Below, one piece after another: positions 1 to 8,339 of a stretch of 64,000 nt of DNA (the first letter of the stretch is position 1; every line of letters begins with the position of its first letter). A program made the position numbers and the translations under genes. Source of the DNA: Deltaproteobacteria bacterium (lineage in GTDB: Bacteria; Bdellovibrionota_B; Oligoflexia; Oligoflexales; Bog-1112); NCBI GenBank assembly GCA_016186945.1, contig JACPKR010000038.1, positions 32,072-96,071 on the forward strand, read 5' to 3'. Below the pieces are notes generated by a model. That model ran no database searches, was not told where the DNA came from, and saw nothing but the letters and a program-made list of their open reading frames with translations.

Positions 1-1405
1 GCATGAGTCCGAATTTCAATTCAAAACCGTGGATCCATTCGAAGTTGTCCATCAACGACCAATAGAAATATCCTCGTACATCAACCCCACCGTGGCGCAT
101 GGCGTAACCCATTTCTTTGATATGGGCCGGGATGTATTTTTGCCGTAGCGTGTCGTTGAAGGCAGCCTCCGCAATGCCATGTTCAAGTACAAAAATAGGG
201 AGGTGATATTTGTCGTTAAGAGCCGTCAACACACGATAGAAGCCATGAGGGGACATGACGTGCTTCATCTCGTCAACGTCCTGTGTAGGATCGTTGGGAT
301 CGTATTCATACACATCCGGATTATACGGGTCGTTTAGCTTGCTTTGAAAAAAAAGACGCCCGTAGTAGTTTACCCCCAGATAGTCTTGCGATCCTGCCAG
401 ATCGGGAATGCTCTCGTTAAATGATGAGCCGGAAACATGAAGCTTGCCCGTTGCCAGAGCGTCAAGAAAGTCGTAATGAAAAGCCTGCTCTGCTATTTTT
501 GCCGAGATCCTGTCTAGCGGATTGAATCGACGCATAGGCTCGAAGGTCCGAGAGTGTTTGGCAATCCCCACCCAGGTTTCATGATCGTTCTCTTTCTCGA
601 ATGCTTTTATAAGTTTATATGCCTTCAAATGAGCTTTCAGCAGCTGTGAGACAACGGGAGCATACTCGTCTGGCTCCTTGCGCTTCTCGAGCGGAGGGTA
701 ATAACCAAGATGATAGCCTTCGTAAAGGTAGACCATAGGTTCATTGAGCGTCACCCAATAGGAAACATAGCGTCCATAATGATCGAGACATGCTTGCACA
801 AACTGACCAAACAATTCAAGCGCGTCCTCCCTCTCCCATCCACGCTTTCCATTGCGTTCATTCCAAAACCACTCGGGTGTGGCAAAATGGAACAGGGTAA
901 CGAATGGTTCCATTTTCAAGCTTTTCAGCGTCTCGAAAATGTTTCTATAATACTCAACTCCGTCCGGATCAGGCTTCGTCATCCCCTCACGTGGGAAGAG
1001 TCGTGACCAGGAGATCGAGAAGCGGTAAGCATTCGTCCCCAAGGATTTCGCATCACTGAGATATTCCATCGCAAGCGAATCGTAGTTCGTCTTCTTCTCT
1101 CGGACATCATTAGAATAGTTGTCCAGGCGAGCAATATGACCAGCCTTTGGTAATAAACTCCTCCCCGAGGCTTCGTCCGTTAATCCCTCCTTGACTACAC
1201 GTTTTTCAAAGGCTGTCCAGTCACTCGCCTGCTGTCCCTCGACTTGTTGATCAGAACTTGCAGTGCCCCAGAAGAATTGACTGGGGAATTTGAAAGGAGT
1301 GTCTTCAAACTGTGAGAATACCCGGTCTACACGATCATTTCCCAAACGGAAAATCGAAGCATATGTACCAAGTCCAATTCCCAGAGCAAGAAGAAACCAT
1401 TTCAT
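1..1405 (-). CDS. Family 1 glycoside hydrolase (beta-glucosidase-like), 3' end off the window
   Basis: Retaining GH1 glycosidase, read on the minus strand; the C-terminal end lies beyond base 1, so about 468 codons are visible. The acid/base motif TLNEP is encoded near base 745. The nucleophile region reads VLEHGIAE near base 190, where most family members have ENG, so Glu is kept and the next residue is His. FFWGTASSDQQVEG near the N-terminus matches the usual GH1 opening strand. The ATG at 1405 is followed by a hydrophobic segment (WFLLALGIGLGTYASIF) that should be a signal peptide or membrane anchor, so the enzyme probably acts outside the cytoplasm. The natural substrate cannot be told from sequence. 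Confidence 0.9.
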   Translation of the reverse strand, partial: MKWFLLALGIGLGTYASIFRLGNDRVDRVFSQFEDTPFKFPSQFFWGTASSDQQVEGQQASDWTAFEKRVVKEGLTDEASGRSLLPKAGHIARLDNYSNDVREKKTNYDSLAMEYLSDAKSLGTNAYRFSISWSRLFPREGMTKPDPDGVEYYRNIFETLKSLKMEPFVTLFHFATPEWFWNERNGKRGWEREDALELFGQFVQACLDHYGRYVSYWVTLNEPMVYLYEGYHLGYYPPLEKRKEPDEYAPVVSQLLKAHLKAYKLIKAFEKENDHETWVGIAKHSRTFEPMRRFNPLDRISAKIAEQAFHYDFLDALATGKLHVSGSSFNESIPDLAGSQDYLGVNYYGRLFFQSKLNDPYNPDVYEYDPNDPTQDVDEMKHVMSPHGFYRVLTALNDKYHLPIFVLEHGIAEAAFNDTLRQKYIPAHIKEMGYAMRHGGVDVRGYFYWSLMDNFEWIHGFELKFGLM

Positions 1406-1440
1406 AAGTCATCCTTTCATCAAAGCCTCTTTAAAGCCTT

Positions 1441-1488
1441 GCAAGGAGGTGGTTTGGAGGAAACTGCGCAGCTGGTTCCTCCAAGAAT
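1441..1488 (+). repeat. Dispersed hairpin element, core only
   Basis: Core of the dispersed element (GCAAGGAGGTGG, then the TTGGAGGAA...TTCCTCCAA hairpin). Both terminal inverted repeats are missing. It lies between the divergent GH1 and nhaC genes. Confidence 0.85.
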
Positions 1489-1573
1489 ACGGTTTTTTTA
1501 AATTATCTCTAGACTTTCACATTTTTACAAGATATTAATTTGATTAAGAAATCAAATACAACAAAGGTTCTCT

Positions 1574-3094
1574 ATGCATGACGATGTTCGTTGCCGAAGT
1601 TTGTGGCTCGCTCTGACTCCTATGTTGTTTCTTGTCACATTGTTAGCTTTCAATCTCAAACTTTACGGTGACGGAGCAGCCGCTGGCCCTAACCAGGTTG
1701 CCCTTCTTTTGTCTGCTATGTTTGCAACATGCGTTGGTGTTTTTGCCTTGGGCATTCCCTATAAAAACATTGAGTCTGCCATCCTTGAATCTACAAGTCA
1801 TATTTTGCAGGCTATTCTCATCCTGTTGGTGGTGGGAGCTTTGATCAGCCTTTGGATACTGAGTGGAATCGTTCCGACTCTGATTTATTATGGCTTGAAG
1901 CTTCTCTCTTCCTCGATTTTTCTTCCCGTATCATGTGTCATTTGTACGATTGTCTCGCTTGCGACTGGTTCCAGTTGGTCGACCGCGGGAACGGTTGGAG
2001 TCGCCTTGATTGCAGTGGGCAAGGCACTTGGAATTCCCGAAGGCCTGGTCGCAGGTGCCATCATTTCCGGAGCATATTTTGGGGACAAGATGTCTCCTCT
2101 TTCCGACACAACCAACATGGCTTCTGCTATGGCCGGCGTCGATCTTTTTGACCACGTCAGACATATGCTTTACACAACCGTTCCTGCTTACACATTGGCT
2201 ATTCTGGGGTTTGTAATCACCGGGTTCTTCGTCACTCCCGCAGGGGGGGCGGACGGGAACATAACGGAAGTCCTTGGCGTCATCACTCAGAATTTCAACG
2301 TCGGACCACAGCATTTGTTTGTTCCGCTCCTGGTCTTGTTTCTCATAAGAAGGAAGATAGCTGCTTTACCTGCTTTGGCTGTAGGCTGCGTGCTCGCAGT
2401 TCCGTCAGCACTTCTATTTCAGCAACAATTTTTGCATCAAACTTTAGGAGAATCTTACGATGGCGCCAGTGTGTTCAAAATGATTATAAGCACAGCTGCC
2501 AACGGCTTCTCCAGCAAGACGGGATCGAGCTTGGTCGACGGCCTTCTCTCACAGGGGGGAATTTCGAAGATGCTAAGCACGCTTTGGCTCTTGATATCAG
2601 CGATGGTGTTCGGGGGAGCTCTGGAAGGATCGGGCATGTTGGCGCGTATTTCCCAAGCTTTGCTCAGCAGTGTCAGGAAAACGGTGAGCCTGATCGGAGC
2701 AACCCTGGCCAGCTGCCTTTTTGTCAACATGACTGTCGGTGACCAGTACCTTGCCATTGTCCTACCGGGCCGCATGTTTCGTTCGATCTATGCACGATAT
2801 AAACTCGATGCGCGCAATTTATCCCGCGCTCTCGAAGATGCCGGGACGGTTACGTCTGTGCTCGTGCCTTGGAACTCGTGCGGAGCCTACCATGCTGCCA
2901 CTCTGGGAGTGGCGACCTTGACGTACTTGCCGTTCTGCTTTTTCAACATTGCTAGCCCCTTGGTTTCGTTCGCTCTTGCTGCCCTTGGTTGGACAATCCT
3001 GAAGAGTTCAGAGAGCCAAGAAGAACAGAAATCGGATGCGATTTCCATTCCGGACCAAAAAAGGGTATCGTCATTTAGTGAACGTAATGCGTAA
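1574..3094 (+). CDS. nhaC: NhaC-family Na+/H+ antiporter
   Basis: Inner-membrane sodium/proton antiporter of 506 residues with about a dozen hydrophobic segments, a normal length for NhaC. The family signature is clear around residues 165-190 (SGAYFGDKMSPLSDTTNMAS), including the charged residues within the membrane region. It should use the proton gradient to expel Na+ and control internal pH. The ATG at 1574 has only a weak upstream ribosome-binding site. The last two residues and the TAA stop (Asn-Ala-stop, AAT GCG TAA) are read from the terminal inverted repeat of the dispersed element that begins at 3084, so the original C-terminus may have differed. Confidence 0.9.
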   Translation: MHDDVRCRSLWLALTPMLFLVTLLAFNLKLYGDGAAAGPNQVALLLSAMFATCVGVFALGIPYKNIESAILESTSHILQAILILLVVGALISLWILSGIVPTLIYYGLKLLSSSIFLPVSCVICTIVSLATGSSWSTAGTVGVALIAVGKALGIPEGLVAGAIISGAYFGDKMSPLSDTTNMASAMAGVDLFDHVRHMLYTTVPAYTLAILGFVITGFFVTPAGGADGNITEVLGVITQNFNVGPQHLFVPLLVLFLIRRKIAALPALAVGCVLAVPSALLFQQQFLHQTLGESYDGASVFKMIISTAANGFSSKTGSSLVDGLLSQGGISKMLSTLWLLISAMVFGGALEGSGMLARISQALLSSVRKTVSLIGATLASCLFVNMTVGDQYLAIVLPGRMFRSIYARYKLDARNLSRALEDAGTVTSVLVPWNSCGAYHAATLGVATLTYLPFCFFNIASPLVSFALAALGWTILKSSESQEEQKSDAISIPDQKRVSSFSERNA

Positions 3095-3163
3095 CCCGCT
3101 TTTGGCAAGGAGGTGGTTTGGAGGAACGCTGCGCAGCTGGTTCCTCCAAGAATTCCCTTGGGG
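3084..3163 (+). repeat. Dispersed hairpin element, left end plus core
   Basis: Starts with the terminal sequence GTAATGCGTAA, which provides the nhaC stop codon. It continues through the AAGGAGG box and the hairpin (with a variant GGAACGCTGCGCAG), then ends near CCCTTGGGG. The right half is absent. Confidence 0.85.
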
Positions 3164-3196
3164 CAGAAGCGATACAAATTCCTGGAGGAAGAGACT

Positions 3197-4285
3197 ATGT
3201 CGTATCTCAGGTATTTTTTGGCTCCCCTACTTGCTTGGTTTGCAATCATCGGCGTCTTGATGGGTGGACACTGGCTGTGGCTAGGGCTGGTGATAGCTTT
3301 TGGTGTGATGATGGGAGGTGACTCTCTTTTAGGCCAAGACGCTTCCAAACTACATTTTAATCATCCATGGATTCTGCAAATACCACTTTACTCTGCGTTA
3401 CCCGTTCTCACTTTGCTCTTGCTCTCCTTCGCTTGGGCAACGGGGACGGGGGAAAGCGATTTCCTTAGCCTCGGGGCAAACTTGCAGAGACTTTTCGCCT
3501 ATGACTTCCTTGCTGCGCGTGCGGAAAACAGTGCTTGGGATTTTGTCGGTGGGGTTTTAGGTGTAGGCCTCGTCGTGGTCGGTTGGGGAGTCAACGTAGG
3601 CCATGAATTGACTCACAGAGTCAAATCGACTGTTGCCATGTTATGTGGTCGCTTCCTGCTGTCGATGGCTGGTATTGCCGACTTTGCTATTGAGCATGTT
3701 TATGGCCACCATGCTTTTGTGGGAACCCCTCGCGATCCAGCAACGGCAAGGAGGGGTGAGAACGTTTATGCCTTTGTAGTCCGCTCTTCGATTTTCGGAC
3801 ATATCAGCGCATGGAAACATGAACTCAAGCGTCTGCGTCGGAAAGAACAGAATATCTTTTCCCACCACAACTGGATGTTGAGAGGGTATCTTCTGACCGT
3901 ACCTTGGCTTATCATGTTCTTTCTGGCTGGATCCTGGTTCGGGGTCCTGCTTTTTGTAGCGCAGGCTGCGTTTGCAAAATTCATCCTCGAAATTGTCAAC
4001 TACATCGAACATTACGGGATTGTGAGGAAAGCGTCCGAGCCAATCAAACCGCAACATTCCTGGAACACGAACCATCGCATGAGCGCCATGATTTTATTCT
4101 CCCTGAACAGGCACTCTGCTCATCATGAAAAAATGGAGCTTCCCTATTGGGTGCTCGAGCCCTACCCAGACGCTCCTCAATTGCCCTATGGATACCTTAA
4201 CGCGATCATCGTTTCTCTAATCCCTCCGCTGTGGTTTCGAGTGATGGATAAAAAAATTCAGGAATGGGAAGCAAAGTACGCCTGA
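3197..4285 (+). CDS. alkB: AlkB-type membrane alkane 1-monooxygenase
   Basis: Integral-membrane non-heme di-iron hydroxylase, 362 residues, expected to oxidise the terminal methyl of medium-chain alkanes using rubredoxin as electron donor. All histidine boxes are present: HELTH 136-140, EHVYGHH 166-172 and LNRHSAHH 303-310. The AlkB signature NYIEHYG is at 269-275. Hydrophobic spans flank the boxes. The ATG at 3197 is chosen because GGAGGA lies eight bases upstream; a longer frame back to 3113 only reads through the repeat element. No rubredoxin gene is adjacent. A related fatty-acid or xylene monooxygenase function is possible, but NYIEHYG favours AlkB proper. A FadL-type porin lies 20 kb away. 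Confidence 0.9.
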   Translation: MSYLRYFLAPLLAWFAIIGVLMGGHWLWLGLVIAFGVMMGGDSLLGQDASKLHFNHPWILQIPLYSALPVLTLLLLSFAWATGTGESDFLSLGANLQRLFAYDFLAARAENSAWDFVGGVLGVGLVVVGWGVNVGHELTHRVKSTVAMLCGRFLLSMAGIADFAIEHVYGHHAFVGTPRDPATARRGENVYAFVVRSSIFGHISAWKHELKRLRRKEQNIFSHHNWMLRGYLLTVPWLIMFFLAGSWFGVLLFVAQAAFAKFILEIVNYIEHYGIVRKASEPIKPQHSWNTNHRMSAMILFSLNRHSAHHEKMELPYWVLEPYPDAPQLPYGYLNAIIVSLIPPLWFRVMDKKIQEWEAKYA

Positions 4286-4286
4286 T

Positions 4287-4319
4287 GCTTGGGGGGCAAG
4301 GAGGTGGTTTGGAGGAAAC
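4287..4319 (+). repeat. Dispersed hairpin element, truncated left half
   Basis: Holds only GGGGCAAGGAGGTGGTTTGG and the first hairpin arm GGAGGAAAC. It is squeezed between the alkB stop and the convergent folP stop at 4321. Confidence 0.8.
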
Positions 4320-4320
4320 A

Positions 4321-5184
4321 TTACCATCGAACTTCCTTTTTCATTGCGCCCAAAAGTGTGCGTAACTCATGATGCTCGGCAACATCATGCACCCTGATCA
4401 CATCCACTCCTTTATCCATGCAGAGTGCATTCATAGCAAGGGTTGCCGAGAGCAAGTCGTTTGCAGGTTTGTCGAGAACAAGGCCCATGAACGACTTGCG
4501 AGAAAGCCCTATGAGGAGGGGATAACCGAGAGATTTCAGTTCCGAAAGCGCGAGGAGTATTTCAAAATCTTGATCAGGCTTTTTCTTTCCAAAGCCAATA
4601 CCGGGGTCGATGATAATCTGGGAGTCCTTGACTCCGTATAAGTTAAGAAGAGCGATTTGCTTATGAAACCATTCCCTAAGATTGGGGATCATGGGGCCGT
4701 TGTGAAACTTGCCCCCTTGCATGCTCTGAGGCTTTCCCCGCATGTGGCAAAGCACTAGAGACCCTTCTGGGTGCGTAGCGATGACTTTAGCCATGGCAGG
4801 ACTCACACTCTCCGTCACATAGTTCACCATCCGTACTCCCTCCGCAAACGCTGCCGCAGCGATGGACGCTCTTCTTGTGTCGACAGATAGGGTCTGCGTC
4901 GGAAATTGCCTCAGCAAGGCGGAAAGGACAGGAAGGACACGCTTTCTTTCTTCTTCTTCAGAAACTTCAACAAGCTGGCCGTGTTTCTCATGAAACGTCG
5001 ACGGAGGGCGGGTGGACTCCCCGCCTACATCTATTATGTCGGCGCCTTCACGAAGCATCTGCTCCGCCCGCTCCAAGGCGCGGCTCATGTCAAGGTACTT
5101 CCCACCATCGAAAAAGGAGTCCGGCGTCACGTTGAGAACGCCCATGATCCTTGTTTTCTTCACGTTTTGGGCGCTTTGTTGCAT
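4321..5184 (-). CDS. folP: Dihydropteroate synthase
   Basis: Folate biosynthesis enzyme joining p-aminobenzoate to 6-hydroxymethyl-dihydropterin pyrophosphate, 287 residues in the cytoplasm. Seen: LNVTPDSF (17-24) for pterin/pyrophosphate binding, VGGESTRP shortly after, IIIDPGIGFGKK in the middle-to-late part, then LLIGLSRKSF and VIRVHDV near the end, all in the standard order. The ATG at 5184 is preferred because TAGGAG stands five to six bases upstream and the length then matches the family. In-frame alternatives at 5244 (ATG) and 5259 (TTG) add unconserved residues and lack a good ribosome-binding site. Confidence 0.93.
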   Translation of the reverse strand: MQQSAQNVKKTRIMGVLNVTPDSFFDGGKYLDMSRALERAEQMLREGADIIDVGGESTRPPSTFHEKHGQLVEVSEEEERKRVLPVLSALLRQFPTQTLSVDTRRASIAAAAFAEGVRMVNYVTESVSPAMAKVIATHPEGSLVLCHMRGKPQSMQGGKFHNGPMIPNLREWFHKQIALLNLYGVKDSQIIIDPGIGFGKKKPDQDFEILLALSELKSLGYPLLIGLSRKSFMGLVLDKPANDLLSATLAMNALCMDKGVDVIRVHDVAEHHELRTLLGAMKKEVRW

Positions 5185-5291
5185 GCAAGCTCCTACAATG
5201 TATTGGGAATTTATAGCTTGACTGAGCTGGGGAATCTCTGCCATTAAGGAGGTTCCCAAAAACTCAGGCTACCATAAACGGTCTGGTCCTG

Positions 5292-5425
5292 ACTTGGGGC
5301 AAATAGGGAGAGGGGGGTTTGGGGGGGCGAGGGAAGCGTCGCCTCCCCCAAGGGATTTCTTGGAGGAACCAGCTGCGCAGTTTCCTCCAAACCACCTCCT
5401 TGCCCCAAGTGGCTTACGCATTACC
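5292..5425 (-). repeat. Dispersed hairpin element, nearly complete
   Basis: Almost full-length copy with CTTGGGGCAAATAGGGAGAG at one side and TGGCTTACGCATTACC at the other. The outermost bases of the left terminus are missing. It contains the internal hairpin and a G-rich tract (5310-5327). Confidence 0.88.
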
Positions 5426-5438
5426 TTGGAGAAACTTC

Positions 5439-6146
5439 TTGGTCGACACAATAGAAATAAAGAAAAACTATCTCAAAACAGTCCTCTTTGGTCTTGGATT
5501 TTTTGCCCTTCTTGCTTGCGGGGACGACGCTAGTGCAGACAATTTTGGTTTAATCTCCCGACTTACGGACCACGCCTTTGCGGGCGAATATGCTAACGAC
5601 CCCGCCTTTGATTCTGCTCAACAGGCTTTTTCCCCTCTATCGGCTATAGATCATCAGGGAGGCAAAACGCTCGCGAGTCTTACAAAAAAACAAATTCGTC
5701 GCAACCGCCCGCAAGGCAAATGCCTTCGTTGGGTTCGTATCGCTCTTACGAAATACAAATGGCAACGTGAACAGGATAAACGAAAAAGCAAACGCACGTT
5801 CAGTTTCCACTCCCTTCCCCGCGATTCCCACCCCTTCGCTAAAAACATATTGTCCCCTGGCCGATCAGCCGCCGACTTCATGGGCTGGGCTCTTCAGAAT
5901 CCGGCTTCTCTATGCACCGAGTTGGGATTGGCAAATATTACGGATTTGCCTTACCACACGACTTTTGATGGTATGGTTTTCGTTTACGGGCGTGGCAAAT
6001 GTGGCTTTCACAGAAGGTGGGGGCATATTGAAGTCGTTACGAACGCCGAAAAAAAAGAAGTTTGCTCCGATCACTGTCGTAAACTTCAACCTGATTGCAA
6101 GCCCGATATCGTTCTGGCGCCTGTAACACACTGTGGCTGGCTATAG
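5439..6146 (+). CDS. Putative lipoprotein with CHAP/NlpC-like amidase features
   Basis: Protein of 235 residues with a lipoprotein signal (FFALLAC, Cys27). Cys95 in GKCLRWVRIAL and His196 in WGHIEVV occur in the order and spacing of CHAP or NlpC/P60 cysteine amidases, which cut cell-wall peptides. This is inference from two short motifs; the remainder is not recognised, though it has several extra Cys near the C-terminus. The TTG at 5439 is selected because GGAGA lies six bases upstream and it directly precedes the signal peptide; longer frames read through the repeat element. The final codon and stop (CTA TAG) lie inside the terminal repeat of the element starting at 6141, so the true C-terminus may have been changed. 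Confidence 0.6.
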   Translation: MVDTIEIKKNYLKTVLFGLGFFALLACGDDASADNFGLISRLTDHAFAGEYANDPAFDSAQQAFSPLSAIDHQGGKTLASLTKKQIRRNRPQGKCLRWVRIALTKYKWQREQDKRKSKRTFSFHSLPRDSHPFAKNILSPGRSAADFMGWALQNPASLCTELGLANITDLPYHTTFDGMVFVYGRGKCGFHRRWGHIEVVTNAEKKEVCSDHCRKLQPDCKPDIVLAPVTHCGWL

Positions 6147-6309
6147 TATTTGAGAAAAAGAATTTGTGGAGAGTACCTTTTTTGAAAAAAAGTTCCCCTC
6201 CACGCCTCCCCCCAAAAAACTTTAGATATTGAAGTTTTTGAAAAGGGGTTTGGGGAAATAACTTTTTTCAAAAAGTTTTTCCCAAAATTGATTATCTTGA
6301 ATACTATAG
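6141..6309. repeat. Second repeat family, complete copy with CTATAGTATT termini
   Basis: About 169 bp bounded by the imperfect inverted repeats CTATAGTATTTGAGA (6141-6155) and TCTTGAATACTATAG (6295-6309). It is AT-rich and contains the self-complementary stretch ACTTTTTTCAAAAAGTTTTT. Its right part (6226-6308) recurs at 27351-27433 with few differences. No coding capacity is seen. It fills most of the gap between the CHAP-like gene and mqnD. Confidence 0.7.
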
Positions 6310-6364
6310 CTCAGACAAGTGTGAAAAGACCAGTGACTTCGCAGGGGATGAAAATCAGTTCATT

Positions 6365-7159
6365 ATGAAACTTTCCTTAGCTTTTTCCCCCTGTCCCAAC
6401 GATACCTTTCTCTTCCATGCTTTAGTAAAAAGCCTGATCCCCCATCCTTTCACATTGAGCGTGACACTCGCCGACATTCAGCACCTCAACGAGCTAGCTT
6501 TACAAGGCACGGCAGATGTCTGCAAAATTTCCTTTTCGATGCTAGCGCATTTGGACACGTATTGCTTGCTTCCCGTTGGCGCAGCTCTCGGACATGGCAA
6601 CGGTCCCAAGATCGTTGCGGAGAGGCCATTTCCTCTAGCAAGTCTCCAGGACAAAACGATCGCCATCCCGGGACAAGGGACCACAGCCTACCTTCTTTAT
6701 AAGCTATTAACACCTGGAGCCGGGCGGGAAGTCTTTTGCCTCTATCATGAAATTCCCTCACTCATAAACTCGGGCACTGTCGACTGTGGTTTGATTATCC
6801 ACGAAACTCGCTTCACACTCGATCAAAACAAGCTTGTAGAAATTTGCGACCTTGGTCCTATGTGGGAAGAGCACACCAAACTTCCTATTCCTCTTGGGGG
6901 ACTGGTTGCGAAACGATCGCTCGGTTCAAAAACGATTGAGAAAGTGGTCTCCTGCCTGCAGTCTTCACTTCGCTTTGCGTGGAAAAATCCGGCAGCGTCT
7001 CGTTCCTACATTCTGCAACATAGCCAGGAAAAAAACTGGGATGTCGTACGCTCTCATATCGACCTTTACGTTAACAAAGAAACAGAATCGCTTTCCTTAA
7101 AGGCAAGAAATGCAATAGAATTGCTTTCTCGAAAAGGAGGGCTTGTGAAATGTATTTAA
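6365..7159 (+). CDS. mqnD: 1,4-dihydroxy-6-naphthoate synthase (futalosine pathway)
   Basis: Enzyme of the futalosine route to menaquinone that splits cyclic dehypoxanthine futalosine to give 1,4-dihydroxy-6-naphthoate. The 264 residues match MqnD: SPCPNDTFLFHAL at 8-20, then a two-lobed binding-protein-like fold with GPKIVAERP and PGQGTTAYLLYKLL. Its presence implies menaquinone is made by futalosine rather than by the classical Men pathway. It overlaps the downstream phosphatase start by ten bases. The UbiX-like protein at 52.6 kb could take part in the late decarboxylation of this pathway. Confusion with MqnA is possible in this superfamily, but the opening motif is of MqnD type. Confidence 0.88.
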   Translation: MKLSLAFSPCPNDTFLFHALVKSLIPHPFTLSVTLADIQHLNELALQGTADVCKISFSMLAHLDTYCLLPVGAALGHGNGPKIVAERPFPLASLQDKTIAIPGQGTTAYLLYKLLTPGAGREVFCLYHEIPSLINSGTVDCGLIIHETRFTLDQNKLVEICDLGPMWEEHTKLPIPLGGLVAKRSLGSKTIEKVVSCLQSSLRFAWKNPAASRSYILQHSQEKNWDVVRSHIDLYVNKETESLSLKARNAIELLSRKGGLVKCI

Positions 7160-8214
7160 AGAACATTTTTTATGGTTTCACCTTTGTTTGTGTTCTGCTT
7201 GCGACACCCAACTGTGTTGCAGGAGTCTCCTCGCGTGGAGTTTCCTCAGAAAAAGTATACAGGATTGCGTTTGGTTCCTGTGTTCATCAGGACAAGGAAC
7301 AGCCTGTGTGGGAGGCAGTTTTAAAAGATCATCCAGACCTATTCATCTTTCTTGGCGACAATATTTACGGCGATACGGAAGACATGAAAGTTTTACAGGA
7401 GAAATATGACAAGCAAAACAGCAAGCCTGGCCTTTCAGAACTTCGCAAGCAAACAAGAGTGATCGGTACCTGGGACGATCACGATTATGGCGTGAACGAT
7501 GGAGGAGCAGAGTATCCGAAGAAGGAGGAATCACGGCAAATCATGTTGAACTTCTTCGAAGAGCCTGGAGATTCTCCCCGAAGGACTCAAGACGGTGGAG
7601 TATACGCCTCCTACATGTTTGGAGAAGGTAGCGAGGCTATTCGCGTCATTTTACTGGACACTCGCTGGGCACGCAGTCCTCTGATAAAGGTTCCAGAAGA
7701 AGAGCTTGAGGATCGCGATAACCGGAACATGGGGCCATACGTAGCCAATGAGGCTCCTGAGGCACGGATGCTCAGCGAAACGCAATGGACCTGGCTGGAA
7801 AAACAGTTCGAAGGTGAAGCTTCCCTCACGATCATTGGTTCCAGTATTCAATTCCTCTCGGATTTCACAGGATGGGAAAGTTGGGCTAATTTCCCACCGG
7901 AAAAGGAACGACTCTTAGCCGTTCTCAAGAAGCATCCAGAAACCAGGGTGATGTTCATCAGTGGGGACATGCACTATGCAGAAGTCAGCAAATGGGATGG
8001 AATTCTTCCTTACCCTTTGTGGGATTTCACTTCGAGTGGGCTGACTCAGAGCTGGCATAATGTTTCACCTAATCTTTTTAGAGTGGGTAAGTCATTTCTT
8101 GAAGCCAACTATGGTCTGATGGAGTTTCAATTCGATCCGGTACCAAGACTTCGATTTCAGATCAAAAACGTGTTTGGAACGGTCTTGCAAAGTACGGATC
8201 TGGTTTTGCGGTAA
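7150..8214 (+). CDS. Exported PhoD-like metallophosphatase
   Basis: Secreted phosphoesterase, 354 residues, with an N-terminal signal peptide (about 1-25). Metal-binding motifs of the PhoD-like/calcineurin-like fold are visible: GSC 42-44, LGDNIYGD 68-75, TWDDHDYG 107-114, LLDTRW 168-173 and SGDMHYAE 271-278. It likely hydrolyses phosphodiesters or monoesters in the periplasm. The ATG at 7150 has a strong GGAGG upstream inside the mqnD tail, so the two genes are translationally linked although not obviously related in function. Confidence 0.85.
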   Translation: MYLKNIFYGFTFVCVLLATPNCVAGVSSRGVSSEKVYRIAFGSCVHQDKEQPVWEAVLKDHPDLFIFLGDNIYGDTEDMKVLQEKYDKQNSKPGLSELRKQTRVIGTWDDHDYGVNDGGAEYPKKEESRQIMLNFFEEPGDSPRRTQDGGVYASYMFGEGSEAIRVILLDTRWARSPLIKVPEEELEDRDNRNMGPYVANEAPEARMLSETQWTWLEKQFEGEASLTIIGSSIQFLSDFTGWESWANFPPEKERLLAVLKKHPETRVMFISGDMHYAEVSKWDGILPYPLWDFTSSGLTQSWHNVSPNLFRVGKSFLEANYGLMEFQFDPVPRLRFQIKNVFGTVLQSTDLVLR

Positions 8215-8215
8215 C

Positions 8216-8338
8216 AAGGGGATTTCTTGGAGGAACCAGCTGCGCAGTTTCCTCCAAACCACCTCCTTGCCACAAGAGGAACCAGCTGCGCAGTTTCCTC
8301 CAAACCACCTCCTTGCCACAAGCGGGTTGCGTATTACA
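8216..8338 (-). repeat. Dispersed hairpin element, two tandem cores
   Basis: Two minus-oriented cores in tandem (8219-8276 and 8276-8338) sharing GAGGAACCAGCTGCGCAGTT, followed by a diverged terminus GGGTTGCGTATTACA. It lies between the convergent phosphatase and oppF stops. Confidence 0.85.
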
Positions 8339-8339
8339 C

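Noticed and set aside
2887-3348. 153-residue open frame antisense to nhaC and alkB
   Set aside because: Lies opposite two clear membrane-protein genes and has no independent features.
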